Positions 4,066-11,525 of a stretch of 11,618 bases of DNA are shown here, piece after piece (positions within the stretch are counted from its first letter, which is position 1; each line of letters begins with the position of its first letter). The translations under genes and the position numbers were made by a program. The notes under the pieces were generated by a model that worked only from the letters and a program-made list of their open reading frames with translations, did no database searches and was not told where the DNA came from. Source of the stretch: an uncultured Clostridia bacterium (GTDB lineage Bacteria > Bacillota_A > Clostridia > TANB77 > CAG-508); the NCBI GenBank assembly GCA_944388685.1, contig CALXJS010000049.1, forward strand, positions 1-11,618, read 5' to 3'.

Positions 4066-6024
4066 TTGTCTCAATTTTTCTGCTAACTCTCTTGTAATGC
4101 CTTTTACCTGCATTAATTCTTCTATGGATGCTTGTTTTATTTTTTCAACACTGCCAAATTGTTTTAGTAATGCTTGTTTTTTTACCTCTCCAATTCCTTT
4201 GATTTCATCTAATGCTGACTTTCTGATTTCTTTGTCTCTTAATTTTCTGTGATAGGTAATGGCTGTGTCATGAACTGTATCTTGAAATCTGGTAATTAGT
4301 TTCATTAAATTTTCTGAAATTGGTAGTTCATTTCTATTTTCATCCATTAAAGCTCTGGTTTGGTGTTTATCATTTTTTACCATTCCAAATACTTTGATGT
4401 CTAATTCTTTTTCAACTTGTTGTATTTTTTCTAAACTATCCAATTTTTTTAAATAGTCTAATAATTGACTTTTTTCTTTTTGTTTTTCTTGGTCTTTTGG
4501 TTCATTTTCATTTTTTTCGATTTTGTCTTGTCTGTTTTCCTTATCGTTTAGCTTTTCTATTTCTTTTTTCCTTTCTTGAAGTTCTTGTAACACATTTTGA
4601 ATTGCTTGCTTTGTTGCTCGTATTTGGGTTATACCCCCATCTGCAAAAATTACATCTGGAAGTTTTCCAAAACCGCCATTTGGATTTTGTATAGAATGTC
4701 GTAATCTTCTGGTAATAACCTCTTCCATACATTTGGGGTCATCTTGTCCATAGACTGTTTTGATTTTAAACCTTCTAGATAAATTCTTTTTTATTACACC
4801 ATCTTGCATAACACACATTCCAGCTACCATATATTCCCCAGATATATTTGATATGTCAAAGGTTTCTATTTTTCTTGGTAATGTGTCCATTTTTAATACT
4901 TCTTTTAGTTCTAATAAGATTTCACTTTTGTCTTTTTCTTTATTCTCTAAAGTCACTCTAGCATTATTTTCTGCCATCTCTACAAATCTAAGTTTTTCGC
5001 CTTTTTTAGGAGATTTGATTTCCACTTTTTTTCCTAATTCTGTGGACAACCATCCCTCAATTGCTTCTTTATCTTCAATGTCTTCTCTTATCATGATTTT
5101 ACTAGGAATGTTTGGATTATCAAAATAATATTGTTTGATAAAACCTGATAGGATTTCTTTATCTTCCATATCTTTTAAATCTTTATAGAAATATTGCTCT
5201 CTTCCTATCATCTTACTTCCTCTAACAAAAAAGATTTCGACACAAACTTCTAAGTCTGATTTTGCAATTCCTATAACATCAATACTGTTTTCTGATATGT
5301 TTGATACTTTCTGTTTTGCTGACGCTCTTTCAATTGCTTGTTTTCTATCTCGTAAATATGCAGCTTTTTCATATTCCATTTTTTGAGAAGCTTCTTTCAT
5401 TTGCAAATCTAAATCTTTTAAAACTTTATCTGTTTTTCCTTCTAATAAATCAATAATTTCATCAACTTGTTTTCGATATTCTTCTTTATCGACATTTCCC
5501 ATACAAGGTGCTAAACATCTGCCAATATGATAATTCAAACATGGTCTAGTTCTCTCTTTTAACGTTCTACATTGATGAATTTTGTATCTTTCTTTAATAA
5601 AATCCAACATCTCTTTTGCTGCCCCTGGATTAGCATAAGGTCCAAAATATTTTGAGCCATCATTGATTACTCTCCTTGTATAATAGACACCTGGATATTC
5701 TGATTTTACATCGATTTTTATATAGGGATATGTCTTATCATCTTTTAATAAAACATTAAACTTTGGTCTATTTTTCTTGATTAGGTTACACTCTAAAATT
5801 AAAGCCTCTGCTTCATTATCTACAACAATATATTCAAAATGGTCAATTAAAGAAACCATTTTCTCTATTCTAGCAGTTTTATTGGTTTTTCTAAAATATT
5901 GTCTAACTCTATTTTTTAAAGAAACAGCTTTTCCAACATATATAATATTATCATCTTTGTCATGCATAATATATACACCAGGTTTTCCTGGTAGTTTTTT
6001 CAATTCTTCTTCAATATCAAACAT
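4063..6024 (-). CDS. uvrC: Excinuclease ABC subunit C
   Basis: UvrC makes both incisions around a lesion in nucleotide excision repair after UvrA/UvrB load it. Domains in order: GIY-YIG nuclease (GVYIM at 16-20, YVGKA at 29-33, Arg39, Glu78, Asn90); a Cys cluster (HQCRTL... RPCLNYHIGRCLAPC) with the spacing of the [4Fe-4S] site described for UvrC; a UVR domain that binds UvrB (LDLQMKEASQKMEYEKAAYLRDRK); the RNase-H-like nuclease with DISNISG (Asp390), ADGG (Asp462) and KNDKH (His554); and a C-terminal helix-hairpin-helix (IKGIGEVKKQALL... VKGITRELAEKL). It is 653 aa against a usual ~600-620: a Lys/Glu-rich insert occupies about residues 480-540, between ADGG and FGMVKNDKH. All catalytic motifs remain. 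It is transcribed from its own promoter at 6047-6075. Confidence 0.97.
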   Translation of the reverse strand: MFDIEEELKKLPGKPGVYIMHDKDDNIIYVGKAVSLKNRVRQYFRKTNKTARIEKMVSLIDHFEYIVVDNEAEALILECNLIKKNRPKFNVLLKDDKTYPYIKIDVKSEYPGVYYTRRVINDGSKYFGPYANPGAAKEMLDFIKERYKIHQCRTLKERTRPCLNYHIGRCLAPCMGNVDKEEYRKQVDEIIDLLEGKTDKVLKDLDLQMKEASQKMEYEKAAYLRDRKQAIERASAKQKVSNISENSIDVIGIAKSDLEVCVEIFFVRGSKMIGREQYFYKDLKDMEDKEILSGFIKQYYFDNPNIPSKIMIREDIEDKEAIEGWLSTELGKKVEIKSPKKGEKLRFVEMAENNARVTLENKEKDKSEILLELKEVLKMDTLPRKIETFDISNISGEYMVAGMCVMQDGVIKKNLSRRFKIKTVYGQDDPKCMEEVITRRLRHSIQNPNGGFGKLPDVIFADGGITQIRATKQAIQNVLQELQERKKEIEKLNDKENRQDKIEKNENEPKDQEKQKEKSQLLDYLKKLDSLEKIQQVEKELDIKVFGMVKNDKHQTRALMDENRNELPISENLMKLITRFQDTVHDTAITYHRKLRDKEIRKSALDEIKGIGEVKKQALLKQFGSVEKIKQASIEELMQVKGITRELAEKLRQ

Positions 6025-6046
6025 TTCATCTCATTCCTTTTTATCT

Positions 6047-6099
6047 ATTTTAACAAAATAGAACAAAGTTTACAATAGTTTATTTACAGCTATATAGCT
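6047..6099 (-). promoter_or_regulatory. uvrC promoter and upstream palindrome
   Basis: Minus strand TTGTAA (6070-6075), 17-bp spacer, TAAAAT (6047-6052) with an extended TGT. A perfect 12-bp palindrome AGCTATATAGCT (6088-6099) lies just upstream of the -35 and may be a regulator site. I did not find a full GAAC-N4-GTTC SOS box. Confidence 0.55.
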
Positions 6100-6112
6100 A
6101 AAATAGGCAAAA

Positions 6113-6416
6113 GGGTTTCTGTTCAGTGTACAATACATAGTTACAATTCACAGTTTATAGACGAGTATTAATAAGAATGTAGATATATAAATATTTTTTA
6201 AAAATTCGAATGTGACTGGAATAGTTTTACAAATTCTTAAGATAAAGCCATAAAGGGTCCTGTTTTCGGGTATTGTTGTGGCTTTATCTTTAGAATTTGT
6301 TGAACGGGAATGGAGGGTAGCCGAGAATTTTAAAAAATATTTATATATCTACATTCTATAAAATAATTTTTTAACTTGTGAATTGTAATTATGTATTGTA
6401 CACTGAACAGAAACCC
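6113..6416. mobile_element. 304-bp foldback (MITE-like) element with three nested inverted repeats
   Basis: Outer arms 6113-6152 and 6377-6416 are complementary at 39 of 40 positions, beginning GGGTTTCTGTTCAGTGTACA. Middle arms 6174-6207 and 6325-6357 match except for a one-base indel. Inner arms 6229-6250 and 6279-6300 match at 21 of 22. The segments between arms are about 20 nt on each side and do not pair. There is no reading frame of note. The termini are flanked by AAAA on both sides, possibly a target duplication but weak in AT-rich DNA. It occupies most of the 6025-6426 gap, starting 10 bp past the 281-aa gene. It could be a non-autonomous mobile element or a long hairpin RNA; no transposase is present to decide. 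Confidence 0.7.
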
Positions 6417-6426
6417 AAAAAGTATA

Positions 6427-7272
6427 TTATTTTAAACAATCCAACGGAATGTTCATTTCTTCTTTTGAAAACGGATTTTCATTTATATATAATTTATTTT
6501 TAATTTTCTCTTTAAATACATTTTGCAAATTTTTATCTTTTGTTAATACCACTGCAATACAATCTTTTTTAAGATTAATAATACGAATGGCCTCTTCGAT
6601 ATCTTCTTCATCTAATACTTCTACTTCAAAAAAATTATCGGAAGCATAATCATAAATACTTCTGTTTAGTTCCTCTAACTCTTCATCGAGGCAATACAAA
6701 ATATATTCATTATGTGGTACATACTGGTACTTTCCTAGATATTCTGCTTTCTTTTGTATAGCACCAATAATGATTGTTTTGATTTCTTTTTCTATGATTG
6801 CTTTTTTATCTAAAATCTCTATACAATGTATTAATAATTTTGGTAAATGATTTTCTTCCAAAATTTGATTTATCATTTTTACGATAAATTGATTGGTAGA
6901 TAACATAAATTCCCCTGTTTCTAATAGTAATTGCTTTTGATAAATTATCGCCTGTATACACATATTTAGTGCTACATATGGATTGCCATAAAAACTTACA
7001 ACCATTTTTTCTATATATTGGGTTTGTTGCACATTTTCTAATGTTTTGCTTCTATCTACTTCTTGTTTATATGTATCTACAATTTCTATAAATTTATCTA
7101 AATCTATTTTCTTTCTCCATTTTTTAAAATCTATATTTGTTATTTCTTCGAGTAATTGTTTATCTTTTATAAATACATTTTTTATTTCATTAAGTAGTTT
7201 TATTTTTTTATTTGTGTCAATATGACTATATGCTATCTCTTCATTTAAAAAATCTTGAAATTCTTTATCCAT
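6427..7272 (-). CDS. Aldehyde-dehydrogenase-fold-like protein, probably non-catalytic
   Basis: A 281-aa protein of uncertain function. Two stretches resemble the aldehyde dehydrogenase superfamily: SFYGNPYVALNMCIQAIIY followed by LLLETGE (about 93-121), like the NP...AL..GNAVVLK region, and EVLDEEDIEEAIRIINL through AVVLTKDKNLQNVFKEKIKN to LYINENPF (217-268), like the C-terminal DEAI.LAN...VFT.D...A......G...IN segment. The catalytic Cys region of true enzymes is not recognisable and the protein is far shorter than the usual 420-490 aa, so it may be a reduced pseudo-enzyme. The ribosome site AAAGGA is 13 nt before the ATG, a loose spacing. It follows the 942-aa gene by 103 nt on the same strand with no clear terminator between, so the two may be co-transcribed. 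The fold assignment is inference from pattern only. Confidence 0.6.
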   Translation of the reverse strand: MDKEFQDFLNEEIAYSHIDTNKKIKLLNEIKNVFIKDKQLLEEITNIDFKKWRKKIDLDKFIEIVDTYKQEVDRSKTLENVQQTQYIEKMVVSFYGNPYVALNMCIQAIIYQKQLLLETGEFMLSTNQFIVKMINQILEENHLPKLLIHCIEILDKKAIIEKEIKTIIIGAIQKKAEYLGKYQYVPHNEYILYCLDEELEELNRSIYDYASDNFFEVEVLDEEDIEEAIRIINLKKDCIAVVLTKDKNLQNVFKEKIKNKLYINENPFSKEEMNIPLDCLK

Positions 7273-7375
7273 ATTATATATGTTTCCTTTCTAGAAATAC
7301 AAATCAGGTTGAAAAACCTTGACAATATTCGTAATTATTTTCCAACCTTTTTATGTATTTTCTATTTTGCTAATT

Positions 7376-10204
7376 TTATCTTTCTTCATAAAGTTCTCTA
7401 CTTTTTCTTACTTCTTCCCACATCATATGTGTGTTTCGTATTTTATCTTTTTCTTCTGCTGTATATTCTTCACTGTCTTCTAATCTCTTTAATGCTTTTT
7501 GTCTTTGCGTTTCTGTTCTTGCCTTTGCTAAATCCTCTGGTATTCCTAATAATTTTTGTACATTTTTTGTATATTGATGTTTCGTATGCCTTAATTCTCT
7601 TCCTATTCCCCTGTCTTCTAAATTTGGCAATTCTCTTATCAAATCTATCAATTCTGACCTACTAAGTCGGTTATTCGTAATAAATCTATCTTTATATGTT
7701 TCATATTCATATTTTGTCAAGACATAGCCGTTTGCACCATACTTGTCTGTCATTTTTTTCTTGCCATTTTGTGTTTTTTTCAAGCAATAGAATTGTTCGA
7801 TAACAACAATTCCATCTTTCACATTTGGTAATTGTACTGCTAAATGCCCATCTTTAAATGTTGTCATTTTTACATCTTCATCTGACGTTATCCAAGCATT
7901 ATATCTAACAGCAGTGTCAAATAAATATCTATTTCTTGTTCCTTCTGTCGATTTGGTTTCATCATTTTCTGTTTCCTCAACACCAATTTCATTTGTTTTC
8001 TGTTTTTTATTAGATGAATTTCCATTAACAGTTGTTTCTAATTCTGTAATATTTTCAAATAAGTCCTCTCTTATTTTTACATCTTCAGGGGTTGAAAATA
8101 CAATATTTACTAAATTAATTTTTTGCTCTAATTCCATATCTTTAGCTTTCATCAGATTTTGAAAGTCATGCAAAATTAAACTTCTATTTTGATATAGTCT
8201 TTTGACGTCTTTGGCAACAATGTCTCCACTTTTTAATAAATGAATGACTTCATCTTGTTCTCCCCAAAGTACCACTGTGTCAATTGGTATTGCTTCTAAT
8301 TGATATAGATTTCTTCTATCTTCTTCTCCAAATGCTTTTCTTTGTTTACCATTTTCAATGTCATCTTCTACCCTTTCTTCTGTTCTCATGATAAATTCAT
8401 TTGCCACTTCATTTCTTTCTTCTTCAGATAAACCATTTAGTCGTAATGCTTTATATAATGCTATATATTTCTTTAATTCTGTTTCATCTGGAGATTTTTG
8501 TTCCCTTATTTTCATGTAACTATCAATTATATATTGTTCTATATCTAAATCAGTAAATGAATTCCCTTCTTTTTTTAATTCTGCCATTGTATGAATATCA
8601 ATTTGTCCCTTTTGGTATGCTTGCATTAGATTATCCATGCTAATAATACCTCTATCTGCTAATTTGGCATATGTCTTTTCAGATAGTAATCCGTAATGTA
8701 ATATGTCTTCTTGTTTTACACTTTCTGTCTTTTGATTTTTTTCTAGTTCACTTATTAATTCTTTTCCTGCTTGTATGATATCTTCTTCTGATTTTCCATT
8801 TATATATAGTTCTTTATATAAATCTAAATATCTTTTTATTGTTTCGATTTCATATTGATTTTGTTCTGTCTTTTCTGCTTTTTCAAGTGAAGATAGCCTA
8901 TCCAAATTTTGTAATATAAATTCTGGTGTTATCGTATTTTCTAAAGATAAATTATCTTTAACTTCATGTATCTTATCTAGATTAAACTTTCTTGTTTCGT
9001 ACATTTTTAGAATTGTTTGTTCATCCATTAACCCTACGTTTACCATTTGATTTAAGTCATCTACTTCTATATCTCCATTGCCTTTTATAAGTGCTTGTCT
9101 AATATACTGTATCTGATTTTTTGTAAGGTCTCCTATTTCTCTTTTACCACATAACACTAAAGATATCTGCTTAACAATCATGGCATTTGACATATATCTT
9201 CCATCTATATATTCTTCCATTACCATCTTAGCATGGTCTGTTGTATATGTCCTATCTCCCAAAGTAATTTCAATTTCTTTGTCTTTTATAACAGAATAAT
9301 AATCTGATAAATACTGTTCTGCTCCTAAATATGCTTGCTTTTCATTTTCTGTGTCCCATGTTCCATCTGTAAAAATAACTTCTCCAGCTTCTAAGGCCTC
9401 AGCAATTTGCATAAATGCTGTTAAACACATTTTGTCTATATCTACATATTTTTCTATTCCAGTAAAGGATTTTTTCATAATTGGAATTAATTTCTCTATT
9501 TTATAATTTGTTGAATATTTTGAATTATTCATTAATTCATTCAATTCTTCTCGACTTGCCAATCCTTCTTTTATGGCATTGCTTATTGTACAATCAAATA
9601 TACTTTTTCCTAAGTTATCAATCTCAAAAATATTTTTATCAGCAACTTCTTCATTGGAAATCAATGTTGCCATAACAACTGCTTTATTTGGTAATTTGTG
9701 TAGTACCTTTTTAGTCTCTCTTTCTCTTTTTCTTGTTCCTGGAGATGACATGTCTTCTAAATAATCTTTACTAGAAATCACTTGTACCAAAGATTGGTCT
9801 TTTCCTTGCGCTATACGACAAATAACAATATTTTCATCTTTTAGAAGATTTCTTACCATTTCTTTTGTTTTTCGAATCCCATTTTCTATTCCTTTTCTGT
9901 CTTTTATATAGTTATTTCTTAAAGGGTGTTGAATATCATCAATAATCTCTTTTGCATCTGAATATCTTCTAAGAGAAATTAATAACACTTTTCCTTTGTC
10001 AATGTCTTTTTCATTTTCCTTCAAAAATTCTATGACATTATCATGTTCTTCAAATCCATGTCTATTTCGTTTGAAGTGTGCATATTTATCTAAAAGTTCT
10101 TTCTTTTTTTCTATATCTACGACATATGGAAGATCTTGTTCAAAAATTTGTAAAAAACTATATTTTTCCATCTCTGCAATTGTTATTTCATTTAATTGCT
10201 TCAT
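7376..10204 (-). CDS. Large soluble helical protein, function unknown
   Basis: A 942-aa protein that I do not recognise. It has no signal peptide or membrane span and is rich in Lys/Glu, so probably cytoplasmic. Much of it looks like degenerate helical repeats: similar units occur near residues 215 (IKEGLASREELNELM), 391 (VNVGLMDEQTILKMY), 508 (LHYGLLSEKTYAKLADRG) and 635 (LEAIPIDTVVLWGEQ), often followed by a G-x-I turn. A Ser/Thr/Glu/Asn-rich linker (about 722-755) separates a distinct C-terminal module (about 757-840) containing DGHLAVQLPNVKDGIVVIEQ and KYGANGYVLTKYEYE. The end is charged and helical. The ribosome site AAAGGA precedes the ATG. It has a near-consensus promoter of its own and lies downstream of the hpt terminator. 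It is a real gene by length and signals; no function is claimed. Confidence 0.85.
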   Translation of the reverse strand: MKQLNEITIAEMEKYSFLQIFEQDLPYVVDIEKKKELLDKYAHFKRNRHGFEEHDNVIEFLKENEKDIDKGKVLLISLRRYSDAKEIIDDIQHPLRNNYIKDRKGIENGIRKTKEMVRNLLKDENIVICRIAQGKDQSLVQVISSKDYLEDMSSPGTRKRERETKKVLHKLPNKAVVMATLISNEEVADKNIFEIDNLGKSIFDCTISNAIKEGLASREELNELMNNSKYSTNYKIEKLIPIMKKSFTGIEKYVDIDKMCLTAFMQIAEALEAGEVIFTDGTWDTENEKQAYLGAEQYLSDYYSVIKDKEIEITLGDRTYTTDHAKMVMEEYIDGRYMSNAMIVKQISLVLCGKREIGDLTKNQIQYIRQALIKGNGDIEVDDLNQMVNVGLMDEQTILKMYETRKFNLDKIHEVKDNLSLENTITPEFILQNLDRLSSLEKAEKTEQNQYEIETIKRYLDLYKELYINGKSEEDIIQAGKELISELEKNQKTESVKQEDILHYGLLSEKTYAKLADRGIISMDNLMQAYQKGQIDIHTMAELKKEGNSFTDLDIEQYIIDSYMKIREQKSPDETELKKYIALYKALRLNGLSEEERNEVANEFIMRTEERVEDDIENGKQRKAFGEEDRRNLYQLEAIPIDTVVLWGEQDEVIHLLKSGDIVAKDVKRLYQNRSLILHDFQNLMKAKDMELEQKINLVNIVFSTPEDVKIREDLFENITELETTVNGNSSNKKQKTNEIGVEETENDETKSTEGTRNRYLFDTAVRYNAWITSDEDVKMTTFKDGHLAVQLPNVKDGIVVIEQFYCLKKTQNGKKKMTDKYGANGYVLTKYEYETYKDRFITNNRLSRSELIDLIRELPNLEDRGIGRELRHTKHQYTKNVQKLLGIPEDLAKARTETQRQKALKRLEDSEEYTAEEKDKIRNTHMMWEEVRKSRELYEER

Positions 10205-10266
10205 ATTTTATTTCATTCCTTTCTTTCTCTATGCATAAAATTTTTTACTCTTTATCTCACTACTAT

Positions 10267-10296
10267 ATTATAGCATTTTACTTTACATAAAGTCAA
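10267..10296 (-). promoter_or_regulatory. Promoter of the 942-aa gene
   Basis: Minus strand TTGACT (10291-10296), 18-bp spacer, TATAAT (10267-10272) with an extended TGC. It starts about 65 nt upstream of the ATG, just after the hpt terminator. Confidence 0.8.
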
Positions 10297-10316
10297 TTAT
10301 ATCGTTTCTATATAAT

Positions 10317-10343
10317 AAAAGGAAGCCTATTCTTTAAGCTTCC
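10317..10343 (-). terminator. Intrinsic terminator of hpt
   Basis: Minus strand GGAAGC (10343-10338), 11-nt loop, GCTTCC (10326-10321), then TTTTATTATAT. It lies 9 nt past the hpt stop. Confidence 0.8.
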
Positions 10344-10351
10344 CCTATTTC

Positions 10352-10870
10352 TTAAAAATCCTGTTCACTTTCTACATAGCCGATATATGGTAAATTTCTA
10401 TAGTTCTGGTTATAATCCAAACCATATCCCACAACAAACTTATCTTCTATTCTAAATCCGATATATTCTACATCTAATTCTTTTATTCTTCTAGATGGTT
10501 TACTAAGCAAAGTTGCAATCTTTAAACTGTTTGGCTTTTTAAGCATTAAATAATCTTTTAAAAATGCCAATGTTGTTCCCGTATCAATTATGTCTTCTAT
10601 AATTAATACATCTTTTCCTTCAATACTATTTTTGATGTCTTTTACAATTTTTACTTTTCCTGTACTTTCTGTTCCTTCATAACTAGATACTTCTATAAAT
10701 TCAAATTGTACTTTTGTTTTTAACTTTTTGGCTAGTTCTACCATAAATACAACTGAACCTTTTAAAATTCCGATTAAGATAATTTCTTTTCCTTCGTAAT
10801 CTTTGTCTATTTCTTTTGCCATTTCTTCTAATCTTTTTTCAATTCTTGTTTCGTTAATTAGTACATTCAT
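10352..10870 (-). CDS. hpt: Hypoxanthine phosphoribosyltransferase
   Basis: Purine salvage enzyme joining hypoxanthine (and usually guanine) to PRPP to give IMP or GMP in the cytoplasm. At 172 aa it has the normal bacterial size. Visible motifs: the GILKGSVVFMVEL region (34-46), the flexible loop with SSYEGTESTG (62-71), the PRPP-binding motif VLIIEDIIDTGTTL (88-101) with acidic Glu92/Asp93 and catalytic Asp96, and the purine-binding end KFVVGYGLDYNQNYRNLPYIG (144-164). The ATG at 10870 follows AAAGGGG by about 12 nt. The gene is flanked by its own promoter (10930-10958) and terminator, so it is monocistronic here rather than in the tilS-hpt-ftsH arrangement common in Bacilli. The assignment is secure. 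Confidence 0.96.
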   Translation of the reverse strand: MNVLINETRIEKRLEEMAKEIDKDYEGKEIILIGILKGSVVFMVELAKKLKTKVQFEFIEVSSYEGTESTGKVKIVKDIKNSIEGKDVLIIEDIIDTGTTLAFLKDYLMLKKPNSLKIATLLSKPSRRIKELDVEYIGFRIEDKFVVGYGLDYNQNYRNLPYIGYVESEQDF

Positions 10871-10929
10871 GTTTCATTTAATCCCCTTTCAAAGTACAAT
10901 TTATTTATGTTTCACTTTTTGTTAATTGT

Positions 10930-10958
10930 ATTATATATGAGTTTGCTTATATTTTCAA
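10930..10958 (-). promoter_or_regulatory. hpt promoter
   Basis: Minus strand TTGAAA (10953-10958), 17-bp spacer, TATAAT (10930-10935). It lies about 60 nt upstream of the hpt start. No purine-riboswitch-like structure was noticed in the short leader. Confidence 0.75.
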
Positions 10959-10989
10959 TCCTTTTGCAAATTTTGTTTTAATTTTACCT

Positions 10990-11020
10990 AAAAACAGGCT
11001 ACCCAAATAAGGATAACCTG
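10990..11020 (-). terminator. Terminator of the structured RNA gene
   Basis: Minus strand CAGGTTATCC (11020-11011), 6-nt loop, GGGTAGCCTG-type arm (11004-10995), then TTTTT. The 10-bp stem uses two G-U pairs that exist only in the minus-strand RNA (they are C-A mismatches in the other), which sets the direction of transcription. Confidence 0.75.
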
Positions 11021-11121
11021 CTTTTTCATACATAAACCGAAGCCCACTTGCGAATAAGCAAGTGGCTTGGAAGAAAGATTGAAAAATCTTTCTTCCAATT
11101 TGCGTTCAGGAATGGCTCTTA

Positions 11122-11280
11122 TTATTCATAAGAGTCCATTCCTGTCCATTCATGGTCATGAACTTCTGGCTTTTTTACAGGCTCATGACCATAGGAATCG
11201 ATGCCCAAGACATTAGGCATCGTGTTAGTAGTTTCTTTATTGAGGTCTTCAGAGACCTCTTTTTTTCTTTTTTCAGCCAT
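11122..11280 (-). CDS. Possible 52-aa hydrophilic protein inside the structured RNA
   Basis: An ATG at 11280 is preceded by GGGAAGG with about 6 nt spacing, lying unpaired between two hairpins, and opens 52 codons ending in tandem TAA. The product is charged and without membrane span: MAEKRKKEVSEDLNKE at the start, then GIDSYGHEP and, near the end, TGMDSYE, which weakly echo each other. Against it: the frame is crossed by four perfect hairpins and its stop sits in a fifth; I count 18 of 51 codons after the start ending in G or C, higher than in hpt nearby; and no family is recognised. It may be a true small gene with a ~210-nt structured leader, a coding part of a dual-function RNA, or chance. 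Confidence 0.35.
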   Translation of the reverse strand: MAEKRKKEVSEDLNKETTNTMPNVLGIDSYGHEPVKKPEVHDHEWTGMDSYE

Positions 11281-11496
11281 ATTTTTCCTTCCCTACTACC
11301 CATCATTTCTATGATGGCGTTCGTTCCCAAATATATCATTGGCTAAAATGATATATTCTTGCCTAACTTTCAAGGCCGGGCATACTTTTTATTTTTTTGT
11401 ACAAAGAAAAACAAGGCTGAAACACGCCTCAGTTTATATATGAGGTGCCTCATGCACCTGTTTTTCAATGTACTGCAACCTTTGTTGCATACGTAT

Positions 11497-11525
11497 ATTA
11501 TAGCACTTTATTTCCTATTTTTCAA
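11497..11525 (-). promoter_or_regulatory. Strong promoter of the structured RNA gene
   Basis: Minus strand TTGAAA (11520-11525), 17-bp spacer, TATAAT (11497-11502) with an extended TGC. Transcription is predicted to start near 11490, right at the first hairpin. Confidence 0.8.

Larger units (their letters stand above)
10990..11490 (-). ncRNA. Candidate large structured non-coding RNA (~500 nt)
   Basis: From the promoter at 11497-11525 the minus-strand transcript is almost a continuous chain of perfect stems. In order: 11489-11474 (6 bp, 4-nt loop); a long closing stem 11473-11459 with 11413-11399 enclosing a hairpin at 11459-11443 and a small CTGA/TCAG stem; 11357-11330 (10 bp); 11317-11300 (7 bp); 11259-11242 (7 bp); 11222-11199 (7 bp); 11192-11152 (10 bp); 11143-11108 (7+8 bp with one bulge); 11098-11067 (14 bp); 11067-11041 (8+2 bp); and the terminator. 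Size and architecture recall the ornate large RNAs (ROOL, OLE, GOLLD), but I cannot confirm membership. It is independent of hpt, which has its own promoter downstream. The alternative is a leader plus a short gene (52-codon frame at 11122-11280). Confidence 0.6.

Noticed and set aside
6059..6072. Possible SOS (LexA) box upstream of uvrC
   Set aside because: GAACAAAGTTTA has the left half but not the GTTC right half at the required spacing.
6113..6416. Retron or reverse-transcriptase-associated RNA
   Set aside because: No reverse transcriptase in the window; the nested symmetric arms fit a foldback element better.
11152..11346. 64-aa plus-strand reading frame
   Set aside because: No ribosome site or promoter on that strand; it runs through the hairpins of the minus-strand RNA and its apparent residues follow from the inverted repeats.
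10990..11490. T-box, purine or other common riboswitch upstream of hpt
   Set aside because: The RNA ends in its own terminator before a separate hpt promoter, and I see no T-box (GGGTGGTACC-type) or purine aptamer motif.
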